A stretch of DNA of 36,262 nucleotides from Deltaproteobacteria bacterium RBG_13_52_11 (GTDB lineage Bacteria; Desulfobacterota; B13-G15; RBG-16-54-18). Position 1 is the stretch's first letter; the number at the start of each line of letters is the position of its first letter. Below are positions 24,568 through 31,999 of this stretch, piece after piece. The position numbers and the translations under genes are program-made. The notes beneath the pieces were generated by a model. It was not told where the DNA came from, searched no databases, and worked only from the letters and a program-made list of their open reading frames with translations. Location: positions 6,412 through 42,673 of the forward strand of contig MGQF01000067.1 in NCBI GenBank assembly GCA_001797745.1. The letters are read 5' to 3'.

Positions 24568-25610
24568 ATCCCCTTGATCTCCTCAAAGACAACTTTCCTT
24601 AATTTTTTATAAGGGTTGAAGCACTTATCTTGCAGGATGGTCCGTAGGCTCTTCAGGGCAAGGGGAATGTATGGCCGAAAAAATTCTAATCCTCTGGCCT
24701 TGATCAGAAATGCAAAAGCCCCCAAGATCTGCATATTGCGATGGAGGGCCACGAGGGGGTACTGTTCTTGAAAGCCCTTTGGGTCCAGCTTGACCCGATC
24801 CTGTATCCGCCCCAGGTAATAGGCAAGGAGCTCTTCCTGCACACCCGCATCCAGTTCCACATAGGGATCAAGCAGCAGGGAGGCCAAGTCATACTGGAGG
24901 GGGCCTAACCTCCCCCCCTGGAAGTCGAGAAGGCCCAATCCTCCCTCCCACACCATGATATTACGGGATTGGAAGTCCCTATACAGGAAATACCCACCCA
25001 GCGCCTGCGCCGCCTGCCGGGCCAGGTCCTCCATCTCATCCCTGAGCTCCTCGTCGGGGATGTCGAGGCCGAGGTAGTCCGCTAGGAATGCAAAGTGGAA
25101 ATACCCCGACTCCCACGCCAGCATAAACCCCTGATCATACGGCGCATTGTGGGTCCGGGCAAGATCAAATCCCTTGCGGCCTTCGACCTGAATGAGGACC
25201 AGGCAGTCGACAACCCTTTGGTAGGTCTCGATTAATTGCCTTTGATTACCCTTAATGCTCATGATCTCGGTCTGGAGGTGGCAATCACCCAGGTCCTCCA
25301 TAAGAAACCAGCCCCTCTCTATGTTATGATGGTAGATCTCCGGTACAGGGACACCCTTTCCCCTTAGATGCTGGCCGATGTAGAGAAAGGAATCGTTCTC
25401 CGTTACCCCGCGTTTATCCTTGGGAGGATGGCTGCTGACCATGGCCACCCAGCTCTTCCCTTTCCCCTTGATCCGATAAAAGAGCCTGCCCGAGCCTTCT
25501 CCGGCGATCTCCTCCCACGCAAGCTCCCGTGCCGAGAGGTATGCCTCGACAAACCGGATCAGGTCCGGTGAGGGGGTGGCTCCCCTATCATCACTCTTCC
25601 CTGGAGGCAT
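24564..25610 (-). CDS. amgK: Sugar kinase of the AmgK type (N-acetylmuramate/N-acetylglucosamine 1-kinase)
   Basis: The fold is that of aminoglycoside phosphotransferases: an N-lobe with F-L-M-E-D-L-G-D at the hinge, a catalytic loop F-L-Y-R-D-F-Q-S-R-N-I-M and a metal-binding L-L-D-F-Q-G-G. The last motif (D-F-Q, then G-P-L-Q-Y-D-L-A-S-L-L) is characteristic of AmgK, which phosphorylates MurNAc or GlcNAc on the anomeric carbon. Length 348 is close to AmgK. The gene sits 3 bp behind a MurU-like nucleotidyltransferase and overlaps ldcA, the pairing known from Pseudomonas amgK-murU. An alternative is a kinase for another sugar feeding the same uridylyl/guanylyl transferase. Confidence 0.8.
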   Translation of the reverse strand: MPPGKSDDRGATPSPDLIRFVEAYLSARELAWEEIAGEGSGRLFYRIKGKGKSWVAMVSSHPPKDKRGVTENDSFLYIGQHLRGKGVPVPEIYHHNIERGWFLMEDLGDCHLQTEIMSIKGNQRQLIETYQRVVDCLVLIQVEGRKGFDLARTHNAPYDQGFMLAWESGYFHFAFLADYLGLDIPDEELRDEMEDLARQAAQALGGYFLYRDFQSRNIMVWEGGLGLLDFQGGRLGPLQYDLASLLLDPYVELDAGVQEELLAYYLGRIQDRVKLDPKGFQEQYPLVALHRNMQILGAFAFLIKARGLEFFRPYIPLALKSLRTILQDKCFNPYKKLRKVVFEEIKGI

Positions 25611-25613
25611 CGC

Positions 25614-26546
25614 TCACCCCGGGATCAAGGCCTCCCCTTGATGCCGGCCCGTTACCTGCGTCCTGTCACCTACGACACAGCTCTCCAGAATACTCCCTGG
25701 GTCAATCACTGCCTCGTCCCAGATGATGGAGTCTTTGATGAAGGAACCGACCTTGATGTAGGTTCCCTTCCCCACGCAGATGATCCCCTCCATTTGAACG
25801 CCCTCCTCGATATGGGCCTCCGGATGAATGATCGGCTCTCTCTTCACGCGCAGGAGGTCCTCATGCAGGGCCCTGTAGTCTTCCACCCTCCCGATATCCC
25901 GCCAATATCCCTGCTGCATCTGATATCCTTTTATTGCCCCCCCTTGGGAGGCGAACTCGATGTAGAATTCCATAATATCAAAATATCCGGCAGAGGGCAT
26001 GTAGTCCAGGAGTCGGGGTGAGATGATGTGGATCCCCGTAAAAGTCAAGATCTGGGCAGGCGAGAGGGGTTTTTGTACCTCCCGCCCCCTGACGCTGACG
26101 ATCCGCCCCTTTTCATCGATCCCTACCTGGTTGAAACGGGGATCATCGCAGAGGATCAAGGTGACGAGGTTCTGCGCCTCTGTATGGTAGTGAAGCGCGG
26201 GGCTCAGGTCAAAGGTATGGTAGATGTCGGCGTTGATTACCACGAAGAGGGAGGCATCATAAAAGAAGTCAGCGCAGTTCTTGATCCCCCCGCCGGTGCC
26301 CAGAATTTCAGGCTCAACCCGTACCTCCACCCCTAAACCCCATTGCCCCCTGCCCACGAATCGCTCCACCTGCTCTGCCAGGTGATGGGCGTTGATCACG
26401 ACCCCCGTTGCCCCCATCCCCCGTAGCTGTTCAATGGCGATACCGAGCAAGGGCCGGTTCAGAACAGGGAACAAAGGTTTTGGCCTGATGCTCGTCAGCG
26501 GCTCCAGCCTGGTCCCCAAACCGGCTGCCAGTATCATCCCCTTCAT
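25614..26546 (-). CDS. murU: MurU-like sugar-1-phosphate nucleotidyltransferase with extra beta-helix tail
   Basis: The first 230 residues form a nucleotidyltransferase domain: G-M-I-L-A-A-G-L-G-T-R-L-E-P-L-T with R-P-K-P-L, the E-I-L-G-T-G-G-G-I-K sugar-nucleotide motif and the metal Asp in I-N-A-D-I. In MurU the product is UDP-MurNAc. Here the chain continues about 70 residues as a hexapeptide-like left-handed beta helix (I-I-H-P-E-A-H-I-E-E-G-V and relatives), which Pseudomonas MurU (about 224 aa) lacks; mannose-1-phosphate guanylyltransferase-like enzymes have such tails. The adjacency to amgK, ldcA and mpl is the main reason to prefer a MurU role. It overlaps lemA by ATGA. Confidence 0.7.
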   Translation of the reverse strand: MKGMILAAGLGTRLEPLTSIRPKPLFPVLNRPLLGIAIEQLRGMGATGVVINAHHLAEQVERFVGRGQWGLGVEVRVEPEILGTGGGIKNCADFFYDASLFVVINADIYHTFDLSPALHYHTEAQNLVTLILCDDPRFNQVGIDEKGRIVSVRGREVQKPLSPAQILTFTGIHIISPRLLDYMPSAGYFDIMEFYIEFASQGGAIKGYQMQQGYWRDIGRVEDYRALHEDLLRVKREPIIHPEAHIEEGVQMEGIICVGKGTYIKVGSFIKDSIIWDEAVIDPGSILESCVVGDRTQVTGRHQGEALIPG

Positions 26547-27148
26547 TGAGTGCCCGACAAGGGAAGGGAAGGTTCAATACCGGGTCCCGGCTGCCCCTGA
26601 GCTTGCTCCGGGGCAGCAAAAATGAGGGCCCTGGAGAAACCAGAAAGGGTTGCCACGATCACCGTGGGGAATCGCTGGCGATAGGTATTATATTCCCCGG
26701 CCACCTCGTTGTACCGCATACGCTCCTTGGCGATGCGGTCTTCGTTGTCGGCCAGCTTTCCCTGGAGATCGATGAACGTTTGATCGGTCTTGAGGTCAGG
26801 ATACCGTTCCGTCACCAATAGCAACCGATCCAGGGCAGCGGTCAGCTCGTTGTTCGCCGCTATCTTTTCGGTTAGGAGCATCCTCGTCGAGACCTTGAGA
26901 TGCAACTGGGTAACCGCTCCATAGACCCCCTGTTCGTGCGGGGCATACGATTTAACCGTCTCGACGTAGTTGGGGATGAGATCCATCCGGCGCTGGAGCT
27001 GGTTTTCCACCTGGGCCCAGGACGCCTTAACCTTCTCGTTCATGGCCATCAACTGACTACGGGTCCCCTTGATAGAAGGATACAACAGGAGGCCCACCAC
27101 GCCGACTATGACCAAGACGAGCAAACAGCCCTTTTTCCCCCCTGCCAT
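26543..27148 (-). CDS. lemA: LemA family membrane protein, copy 1
   Basis: One N-terminal membrane helix (about residues 8-24) is followed by the LemA helical bundle, with the family core W-A-Q-V-E-N-Q-L-Q-R-R, L-I-P-N-Y-V-E-T-V-K, N-E-L-T-A-A-L and E-R-Y-P-D-L-K. The length (201 aa) is typical. The C-terminus is a Pro/Gly/Gln-rich tail after F-A-A-P-E. LemA proteins are membrane-anchored, with their helical domain mostly outside the cytoplasm; their biochemical role is unsettled. The stop overlaps the murU-like start (ATGA), joining it to the recycling genes. It is a duplicate of the gene at 27360-27947. Confidence 0.92.
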   Translation of the reverse strand: MAGGKKGCLLVLVIVGVVGLLLYPSIKGTRSQLMAMNEKVKASWAQVENQLQRRMDLIPNYVETVKSYAPHEQGVYGAVTQLHLKVSTRMLLTEKIAANNELTAALDRLLLVTERYPDLKTDQTFIDLQGKLADNEDRIAKERMRYNEVAGEYNTYRQRFPTVIVATLSGFSRALIFAAPEQAQGQPGPGIEPSLPLSGTQ

Positions 27149-27176
27149 CTCACGCTCCTTTTCTTTTCCCCTACCT

Positions 27177-27342
27177 CTTATCCACCCAAAAGGTAAGGCA
27201 CCTCACCTCTGCGATGTAATGCTCTCTGAGGCCCTCCATCTCCTTTGCAGGGAATTTTGGTTTTCCCTTTTTTTTACCTCCAATAATCGTATGAAGGGGT
27301 CTGAGTTCAGCCCCGTCTCAACCGCTATCGCCTTGCAGAGGA
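27177..27342 (-). pseudogene. 3' remnant of a second nucleotidyltransferase gene between the two lemA copies
   Basis: Reading the minus strand, the segment encodes A-I-A-V-E-T-G-L-N, P-F-I-R-L-L-E-V-K and then, in a shifted frame, Y-I-A-E-V-R and F-W-V-D-K-R. The intact gene at 27976-28773 ends with the matching series A-I-A-A-E-T-G-L-D, P-F-V-R-L-L-E-V-K, Y-I-E-E-V-N and S-W-L-D-K-M. The DNA aligns over the whole length (about 165 bp). The frame shift and missing 5' part mark it as a dead copy left by a tandem duplication of a nucleotidyltransferase-lemA unit. Confidence 0.75.
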
Positions 27343-27359
27343 TAAAAGGAACAGGCTTA

Positions 27360-27947
27360 TTAGAACTGGACCTTCGGTGGCTTCTTGGCTTCCTCTGGGG
27401 CCTCAAAGAGGGGGGCCCTGGTGAAGCCGAAGATCCCCGCCACGATGCTGTTGGGGAACCGCCGGATATAGACATTATATCCCCTGACCGCCTCGTTGTA
27501 CCTCATGCGCTCCACGGCGATGCGGTTCTCGGTGCCGGCCAGCTCGTCTTGGAGGCGGATGAAGTTTTGATTGGCCTTGAGGTCGGGATAACGCTCAACC
27601 ACTAACAGGAGTCGGCTCAGGGCTGCTGTCAGCTCATTGCTGGCCGCTATCTTCTGGGATGGGGTCACCGACCCTCCGACCTTGGCCCGCGCATTGGTGA
27701 CCTCTATAAAGACCTCCCGTTCATGCTTGGCATACCCCTTGACCGTCTCCACGTAGTTGGGTATGAGGTTCATCCGGCGCTGGAGCTGATTTTCCACCTG
27801 GGCCCAGGCCGTCTTGACCCCCTCGTCCATTCTCACCAGAGCGTTATAGGTCCCCGTAACATAAGAAAAAAGCCCGATGCCCAAAACCAAGAGGACGGCT
27901 ACGACAATCGCTGCAATGATCAGAGCAATTTTTGTCCCTCTTCTCAT
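27360..27947 (-). CDS. lemA: LemA family membrane protein, copy 2
   Basis: This 195-residue LemA protein has an N-terminal helix (about residues 8-28) and the same core as copy 1: W-A-Q-V-E-N-Q-L-Q-R-R, L-I-P-N-Y-V-E-T-V-K, A-A-S-N-E-L-T-A-A-L and E-R-Y-P-D-L-K-A-N-Q. It diverges from copy 1 mainly at the N-terminal helix, in the segment around residues 80-95, and at the C-terminus (F-E-A-P-E-E-A-K-K-P-P). It lies between the intact nucleotidyltransferase gene (28 bp upstream) and its dead copy, which shows the order of the duplicated unit. A GGAGGA-like ribosome site precedes the ATG. Confidence 0.93.
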   Translation of the reverse strand: MRRGTKIALIIAAIVVAVLLVLGIGLFSYVTGTYNALVRMDEGVKTAWAQVENQLQRRMNLIPNYVETVKGYAKHEREVFIEVTNARAKVGGSVTPSQKIAASNELTAALSRLLLVVERYPDLKANQNFIRLQDELAGTENRIAVERMRYNEAVRGYNVYIRRFPNSIVAGIFGFTRAPLFEAPEEAKKPPKVQF

Positions 27948-27975
27948 TTCCTCCTCCTTTCTTCTCTTCTTTTCT

Positions 27976-28773
27976 TTAACTTCCCATCTTATCTAGCCAA
28001 GAGGCGAGTCGATTCACCTCTTCGATATAGCTCATCATAAGGCCCTTCATCTTCTTCGCAGGGAGCTTATTTTTTCCCTCCTTGACCTCCAATAATCGCA
28101 CGAAGGGCACTGCGTCCAATCCCGTCTCCGCCGCTATCGCCTTGATGACGTCACCTCTCTGATGGGGGATTTTTTTACCCCGCAGGGAGAGGATCCCCTG
28201 GAAGATGGAGAGAAGGGCAGTGAGGGATTGCGAGGCAAGGGCCACGAGATTCCTCCCCCATCCCTTGCTGGCGAGATACGCCCCCCTTAATTGGAGGAGC
28301 TTCCCTTTTACCTCCCTCTCCAATTGGAGGCGGAGCTGCTTCTGGTGGATTTCGATCCCCGCCAGGGGATCTACCCCCCACACCACCTGGTAGTGCTGCG
28401 TGATATTCAGAAACTCCAGGGGGAAGGTGTCCAGCGAGGTGGCGATGTACTCATTGGTCATAAAGAGGGGGGTGGCCACACGGCGCCTATGCCATTTGGT
28501 AACTACCTTGAAGGCCCTGCCGAGCCCTTTGATCCCTTCCTCGGTGAGGACGATGAGGAAATTGAGATCCGACCGCTTCGGGATGTAGTCCCCCCGGGCC
28601 CCACTTCCATAGAGGACGATGGAGATCAGGGCTTCTCCGTAGATCTGTTGATAATCGTTGGTGAACTCAGGAATTATCTCCTCCGGGCTCTGAGGTGCCC
28701 TTATCTTCTTTGCCCTTTTTTCAAACTCATTCTTCAGGGTTGTCCATATCCGTCTCAAGAGTGACTTTATCAT
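27976..28773 (-). CDS. Nucleotidyltransferase-fold protein with an altered metal site
   Basis: The N-terminal third contains the pol-beta-like nucleotidyltransferase motif V-L-Y-G-S-G-A-R-G-D followed by R-S-D-L-N-F-L-I-V-L. In active minimal nucleotidyltransferases the second acidic residue of the D-x-D pair is Asp; here it is Asn. The rest is helical, with conserved basic stretches, and resembles the C-terminal helical part of longer nucleotidyltransferase-domain proteins of unknown role. The gene is between the TPM gene (13 bp) and a lemA gene (28 bp), an arrangement that had already been duplicated once. Function is unknown; either it has unusual chemistry or it is a binding protein. Confidence 0.75.
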   Translation of the reverse strand: MIKSLLRRIWTTLKNEFEKRAKKIRAPQSPEEIIPEFTNDYQQIYGEALISIVLYGSGARGDYIPKRSDLNFLIVLTEEGIKGLGRAFKVVTKWHRRRVATPLFMTNEYIATSLDTFPLEFLNITQHYQVVWGVDPLAGIEIHQKQLRLQLEREVKGKLLQLRGAYLASKGWGRNLVALASQSLTALLSIFQGILSLRGKKIPHQRGDVIKAIAAETGLDAVPFVRLLEVKEGKNKLPAKKMKGLMMSYIEEVNRLASWLDKMGS

Positions 28774-28786
28774 CGTTACCTTCCTC

Positions 28787-29545
28787 TCAAAAACCCCTGC
28801 TGGCCCCGCCGCCGCCGCTCATCCCCCCGCCAAAACCGCCGAACCCGCCGCCAAAACCGCCGAACCCGCCGCTGCCCATCCCTCGGCCACCTCCCATAAA
28901 GATCCAGGGGAGGAAGAAAAAGGGAAACAACCCCCTGCCTCTGCCCAAAAGGCCGAAGATGATAAACAGAAAAAAGAGGAGGGGTAAGAGACCAACTGCC
29001 CGCCTTGCCTTGGGTTGCACCACTGACCGAGGTGCATAGCGGTCCAGATTGAGATTCACCCCTGCATCCTTGGCCACAACCTGGGCTATGGCTGCCATCC
29101 CGTTGAGCAAGCCCTCACCGTACTCATCACGGCGCAGGAAGGGGACAACGTATTGATCCAAGATATCCCCAATCTTTGCGTCCGGGAGTATCCCTTCCAC
29201 CCCATATCCGGTCTCAAATGTCACCTGTCTCTCCTTCACAGCCACGAGGATCAGAACCCCTTTATCCTCCCCCTTTGTGCCGATCCCCCACGCCTCATAG
29301 AGCTTGTTGGCGAATATTCGAGGGGTTTCTCCTCCCAGATCACGAAAAGTGGCTACTACCACGGCGGTCCTTGTCTGATCCCAGAGGGCCTTGGCAAGTT
29401 GATCCATCTGAGCCTCATACTCAGGTGGGATTACTTCTGCGTAGTCGTTGACCGGGACATTCGTTTGGGGGAATTTCAGGACCTGGGCCTGAAGGGGGGT
29501 GAGGATGAGGACGACGAACAAACCCACAAGGGGCCATATCTTCAT
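28787..29545 (-). CDS. TPM-domain (YgcG/TLP18.3-type) exported protein with Gly-rich tail
   Basis: The start at 29545 gives a normal signal peptide or anchor (M-K-I-W-P-L-V-G-L-F-V-V-L-I), while the longer frame from 29581 adds a polar extension. The TPM domain (about residues 25-150) has V-N-D-Y-A-E-V, A-V-V-V-A-T, W-G-I-G-T-K-G-E-D-K-G-V-L-I and E-T-G-Y-G-V-E-G. One hydrophobic helix (about residues 190-210) is followed by a Gly/Phe repeat tail ending S-G-G-G-G-A-S-R-G-F, encoded by a GC-rich tandem repeat at about 28812-28870. TPM proteins are regularly found with lemA genes in envelope functions; the biochemical role is not settled. Confidence 0.88.
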   Translation of the reverse strand: MKIWPLVGLFVVLILTPLQAQVLKFPQTNVPVNDYAEVIPPEYEAQMDQLAKALWDQTRTAVVVATFRDLGGETPRIFANKLYEAWGIGTKGEDKGVLILVAVKERQVTFETGYGVEGILPDAKIGDILDQYVVPFLRRDEYGEGLLNGMAAIAQVVAKDAGVNLNLDRYAPRSVVQPKARRAVGLLPLLFFLFIIFGLLGRGRGLFPFFFLPWIFMGGGRGMGSGGFGGFGGGFGGFGGGMSGGGGASRGF

Positions 29546-29741
29546 ATATCTGTTCCCGTATCTCTCTCCTGTGCGAGGCATTCTTCAATCAGGCCGCAAA
29601 AGTTTTACCCTTATAGCATCTTTGCCCTTCGGTTGCAAGGGGACTTCTCAGAAAATAGGGCCTTAAGATCTCCTCTCCCCACTGGCGAGAGAGGGGAAAT
29701 ATATTTTCATAAGTTGAGGTTGACGATACCATCATGGGGAT

Positions 29742-31097
29742 TCATTCTGTTATCCGAGCCATTGCCTTGAGGGCCTGCAAATCTGCCCGGGTCAGCCCCT
29801 CCCATTGACACGGCAGGATCGTGTTGTTGTGCAGCAGCGGCTCGTGCGCCAAGTCGAAGGGAGAGCACTGCACAGCCGCCTCCCACAAGGAAGTGCCGGG
29901 AATCGGTGAGTACTCCGCCAGATAGGGTCGGGCCCCGCACGCCTGAACAAAGCGGATGGTCTCCTCTACCTCTTCCCGCTCCTGGCCCGGGAGCCCGGCC
30001 AAAATATAGGTCCCGATCTCCCCTGGGACATATCCCGCTCGCTGGAGGTTCTGCATTGCCAATTGGAACTCTTCATTGTTCACCTTCCCCCCGGTTGCCA
30101 ACTGGCGCTCGTGGCTGGAGGTCTCCAGACCGAGGCGGACTGTGGCAAAACCCACCTGGTGCATCAGGTGCGCTACCTCATCGGTGACCTCTCGGGAGTG
30201 GAGCCCATTTGGGGCGTGAAATCGGGCTTTTATACCACTTACCCCTATTCCCTGCAACAAGGCGATGGCGAACTGATGGTCGATCAAGAGGGCATCGTCA
30301 TAAAAGGCGATGTCCTCTACCCCATACTCCACCACCCACCGGGCAATCTCCTCAACCACCTGGGCGGGACTGCGCTTGATAAACCGGGGGTTGAGGAGAG
30401 GGGAGGCGCAGTAGGTGCATTGAAAGGGGCACCCCCGAGAGGTGAGGCAACAGCAGTAGTCGATATGGGGATAAAGACCATAGGCCGGTGAGGGGAGGGT
30501 GTCGAGGTTATTCAAGTCGGGGAGGGCGGAGGGGGCAATACCAGTCAGCCCCTCCAGGAGCTCTAGGACCTGAATCTCCCCCCACCCCCTGCAAATGAAA
30601 TCCGCCCCTGAATTCCCCTCTGCATGCTCCGTGCAGAGGGTGGCGTAGTTCCCCCCTAAGATCGCTGGTACCTTCGGGAAGGCCTCTTTGACGGCTGTTA
30701 TGACATCCTGAACCCCTCGATACCAGTATGTCATCCCTGAGGTGATGAGAATGGCCTGGGGTGCCGAAAAGGATCGGAGGGCTTCCCTAAAGGCCTCAGG
30801 GGGGAGGCCAAAGCGGTAGAACCGGCGGGGGATCCCCTGCAGAGGAGAGGGCTTATCTACCTCTTCTCGATAAAAGTGTCCCCGGTGATCTGGTCTCCGC
30901 TTGGGTTCTTTGATGCTGAGGGTCTTCAGGGCAGGGTGGTGGACATCAAGACAGTCGATATAGTGTATGGTCCAGCCATTGTTCTCCAGAAGGGCGGCCA
31001 GGTAGAGGAGCCCCAGGGGCTTGGCCCAGAGGTCATAGGCGGCGAAGTCGTAGACCCACGGGTTGATCAGAAGGAGATCTTTCCTTTTTCTTCCCAA
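29742..31097 (-). CDS. B12-binding-domain radical SAM protein
   Basis: The N-terminal 170 residues have the cobalamin-binding-like fold seen in class B radical SAM proteins (L-L-L-I-N-P-W, P-L-G-L-L-Y-L-A-A-L-L, I-L-G-G-N-Y). The radical SAM cluster motif is C-P-F-Q-C-T-Y-C at about residue 220, followed by Y-D-D-A-L-L-I and G-L-E-T-S-S. No C-terminal domain beyond the core is seen; size is 451 aa. The start is TTG at 31097 with AGGAGG just upstream, overlapping a 52-aa ORF. The substrate is unknown; relatives act as methylases or ring-modifying enzymes. No neighbouring gene points to a pathway. Confidence 0.85.
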   Translation of the reverse strand: MGRKRKDLLLINPWVYDFAAYDLWAKPLGLLYLAALLENNGWTIHYIDCLDVHHPALKTLSIKEPKRRPDHRGHFYREEVDKPSPLQGIPRRFYRFGLPPEAFREALRSFSAPQAILITSGMTYWYRGVQDVITAVKEAFPKVPAILGGNYATLCTEHAEGNSGADFICRGWGEIQVLELLEGLTGIAPSALPDLNNLDTLPSPAYGLYPHIDYCCCLTSRGCPFQCTYCASPLLNPRFIKRSPAQVVEEIARWVVEYGVEDIAFYDDALLIDHQFAIALLQGIGVSGIKARFHAPNGLHSREVTDEVAHLMHQVGFATVRLGLETSSHERQLATGGKVNNEEFQLAMQNLQRAGYVPGEIGTYILAGLPGQEREEVEETIRFVQACGARPYLAEYSPIPGTSLWEAAVQCSPFDLAHEPLLHNNTILPCQWEGLTRADLQALKAMARITE

Positions 31098-31225
31098 TGG
31101 GCCTCCTCACTGGTCAAGGTGATCTCCGCAAACCCCATCCGGCGGAACAGCTTTACTGCTGGCGGGGGTTCTGGTTCATGGGCATCGAGGAGTTTCACAT
31201 CAATCAAGATCTCTCTCACTCCCAT
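31067..31225 (-). CDS. Possible 52-aa ORF overlapping the radical SAM start
   Basis: The ATG at 31225 follows a G-rich stretch that could serve as ribosome site, and the frame ends 31 bp inside the radical SAM gene. The product (start M-G-V-R-E-I-L-I-D-V-K, later K-L-F-R-R-M-G-F-A-E-I) is a compact alpha/beta-like sequence; the last motif recalls the end of GNAT acetyltransferases, but this is too short to claim. It lies directly behind the decayed CbiO ATPase and could be part of the same lost operon. Confidence 0.3.
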   Translation of the reverse strand: MGVREILIDVKLLDAHEPEPPPAVKLFRRMGFAEITLTSEEAHWEEKGKISF

Positions 31226-31248
31226 CTGCCACCACCCCCCCCTCCTGT

Positions 31249-31588
31249 CTAGAGGATTACCCTCTCGCAGACCTCAGTCAGCATTTCCATGTCATGGGTT
31301 GCAATGACCTTGGCGAACTTCAGGTGGTGTAAAAGGCCGATCAGCCCCCTCCTGGCCGCAGGGTCAACATTGCTCGTGGGCTCGTCCAAGAGCGGGATCT
31401 CCGGCTTCATGGACAGGACGGTTGCGATGGTGATCCTCTGCTTCTCCCTGTAGCTGAGGTGATGCGGGCACCGCTCCCCGTACCCTCCATGCCGACTAGC
31501 CCAGGGCCTTTGTCACCCGCTCCCTAATCTTTTCTTTAGGATGGCCCATGTTCAGGGGCCCGCAGGCGACATCCTCGAAGACTGCTCC
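31249..31588 (-). pseudogene. Decayed ECF transporter ATPase (CbiO/NikO type)
   Basis: On the minus strand one frame reads V-F-E-D-V-A-C-G-P-L-N-M-G, runs to a TAG (31498-31496), and after at least two frame changes resumes as P-H-H-L-S-Y-R-E-K-Q-R, L-L-D-E-P-T-S-N-V-D-P and A-T-H-D-M-E, ending at a TAG (31251-31249). These are the Q-loop-following region, a damaged signature motif (normally L-S-G-G-E), Walker B, D-loop and H-loop of a CbiO-type ATPase. The Walker A half is gone. The GC-rich composition differs from the intact nikO at 35274-36089, so it is an older and unrelated copy. Confidence 0.8.
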
Positions 31589-31805
31589 TCAACTGAGGAA
31601 TACTCCAAAGGCTATTTGCCAAATAAACTAACCACTTCAAGATTACTGCGATACCAACGACAAGTCAATGAGATAACAGGCGCCGCAGCTTTCGCTGCTC
31701 CCACACCTCATGAGGCTCCATTCGCCCCGCTGCCAGCCACATGTCCTCTCCTCAACTTTCATTGACACTCAAAAAATAAACTGTTTTCAAGAAGGGCTCG
31801 CCCAC
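31589..31805. other. Gene-free stretch left of the nickel cassette
   Basis: No supported gene is seen here. Both strands have short frames only, broken by stops. It joins the dead ATPase to the hairpin and repeat at 31806-31917 and may be part of the same repetitive or remnant sequence. Confidence 0.5.
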
Positions 31806-31851
31806 TATACCGCCTGAGACAAAATAAAAGCTTCGATGTCTCGGCGGTATA
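31806..31851. repeat. Long hairpin at the left border of the nickel cassette
   Basis: TATACCGCC-T-GAGACA (31806-31821) pairs with TGTCTC-GGCGGTATA (31837-31851): 15 pairs with one bulged T around a 15-nt loop. No T-run follows on either side. It overlaps the first bases of the inverted repeat beginning at 31846. Confidence 0.6.
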
Positions 31852-31917
31852 CCGGGTCTCCTGTTCACAATGCTTGCAAGCCCGCACATAAGATTCTTTC
31901 AGCGGTTGGATGATTGG
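31846..31917 (+). repeat. Left copy of a 72-bp inverted repeat bounding the nik cluster
   Basis: This segment aligns without gaps to the reverse complement of 36090-36161, 58 of 72 positions identical by hand, most differences being transitions. Both copies begin with a self-complementary octamer that differs in sequence but stays palindromic (GGTATACC versus GGCATGCC). Both strands are open in at least one frame in both copies, so a former coding origin, for example a transposase end, cannot be excluded. Confidence 0.7.
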
Positions 31918-31942
31918 ATAAAGAATGAATAAAAACTTTCGC

Positions 31943-31988
31943 TTGACGTATAATCCATATTATGCTACTTATTAAAAATTAGTAGCAC
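31943..31988 (+). promoter_or_regulatory. nikR promoter with NikR-type operator
   Basis: ATGCTAC (31962-31968) and GTAGCAC (31982-31988) form an inverted repeat with a 13-bp spacer, the geometry of NikR operators. TTGACG at 31943-31948 is a good -35 with TACTTA at 31966-31971 as -10 (17-bp spacer), so the operator covers the -10. Autoregulation of nikR is implied. GGAG at 31991-31994 is the ribosome site. Confidence 0.65.
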
Positions 31989-31999
31989 TTGGAGAATTT

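Noticed and set aside
23884..24612. 242-codon open frame on the plus strand
   Set aside because: It lies antisense to ldcA, whose catalytic motifs are clear. The translation has no domain-like pattern, and the GC-rich codon structure of ldcA explains the open frame.
28812..28870. GC-rich tandem repeat resembling a short repeat array
   Set aside because: It is coding sequence for the Gly/Phe-rich tail of the TPM protein, with no spacer structure, so it is not a CRISPR array.
29672..29694. CCTCTC/GAGAGG hairpin behind the radical SAM gene
   Set aside because: The stem is only 6 bp, the sequence is low-complexity and no T-run follows on the gene's strand; similar CT-rich stretches are common in such genomes.
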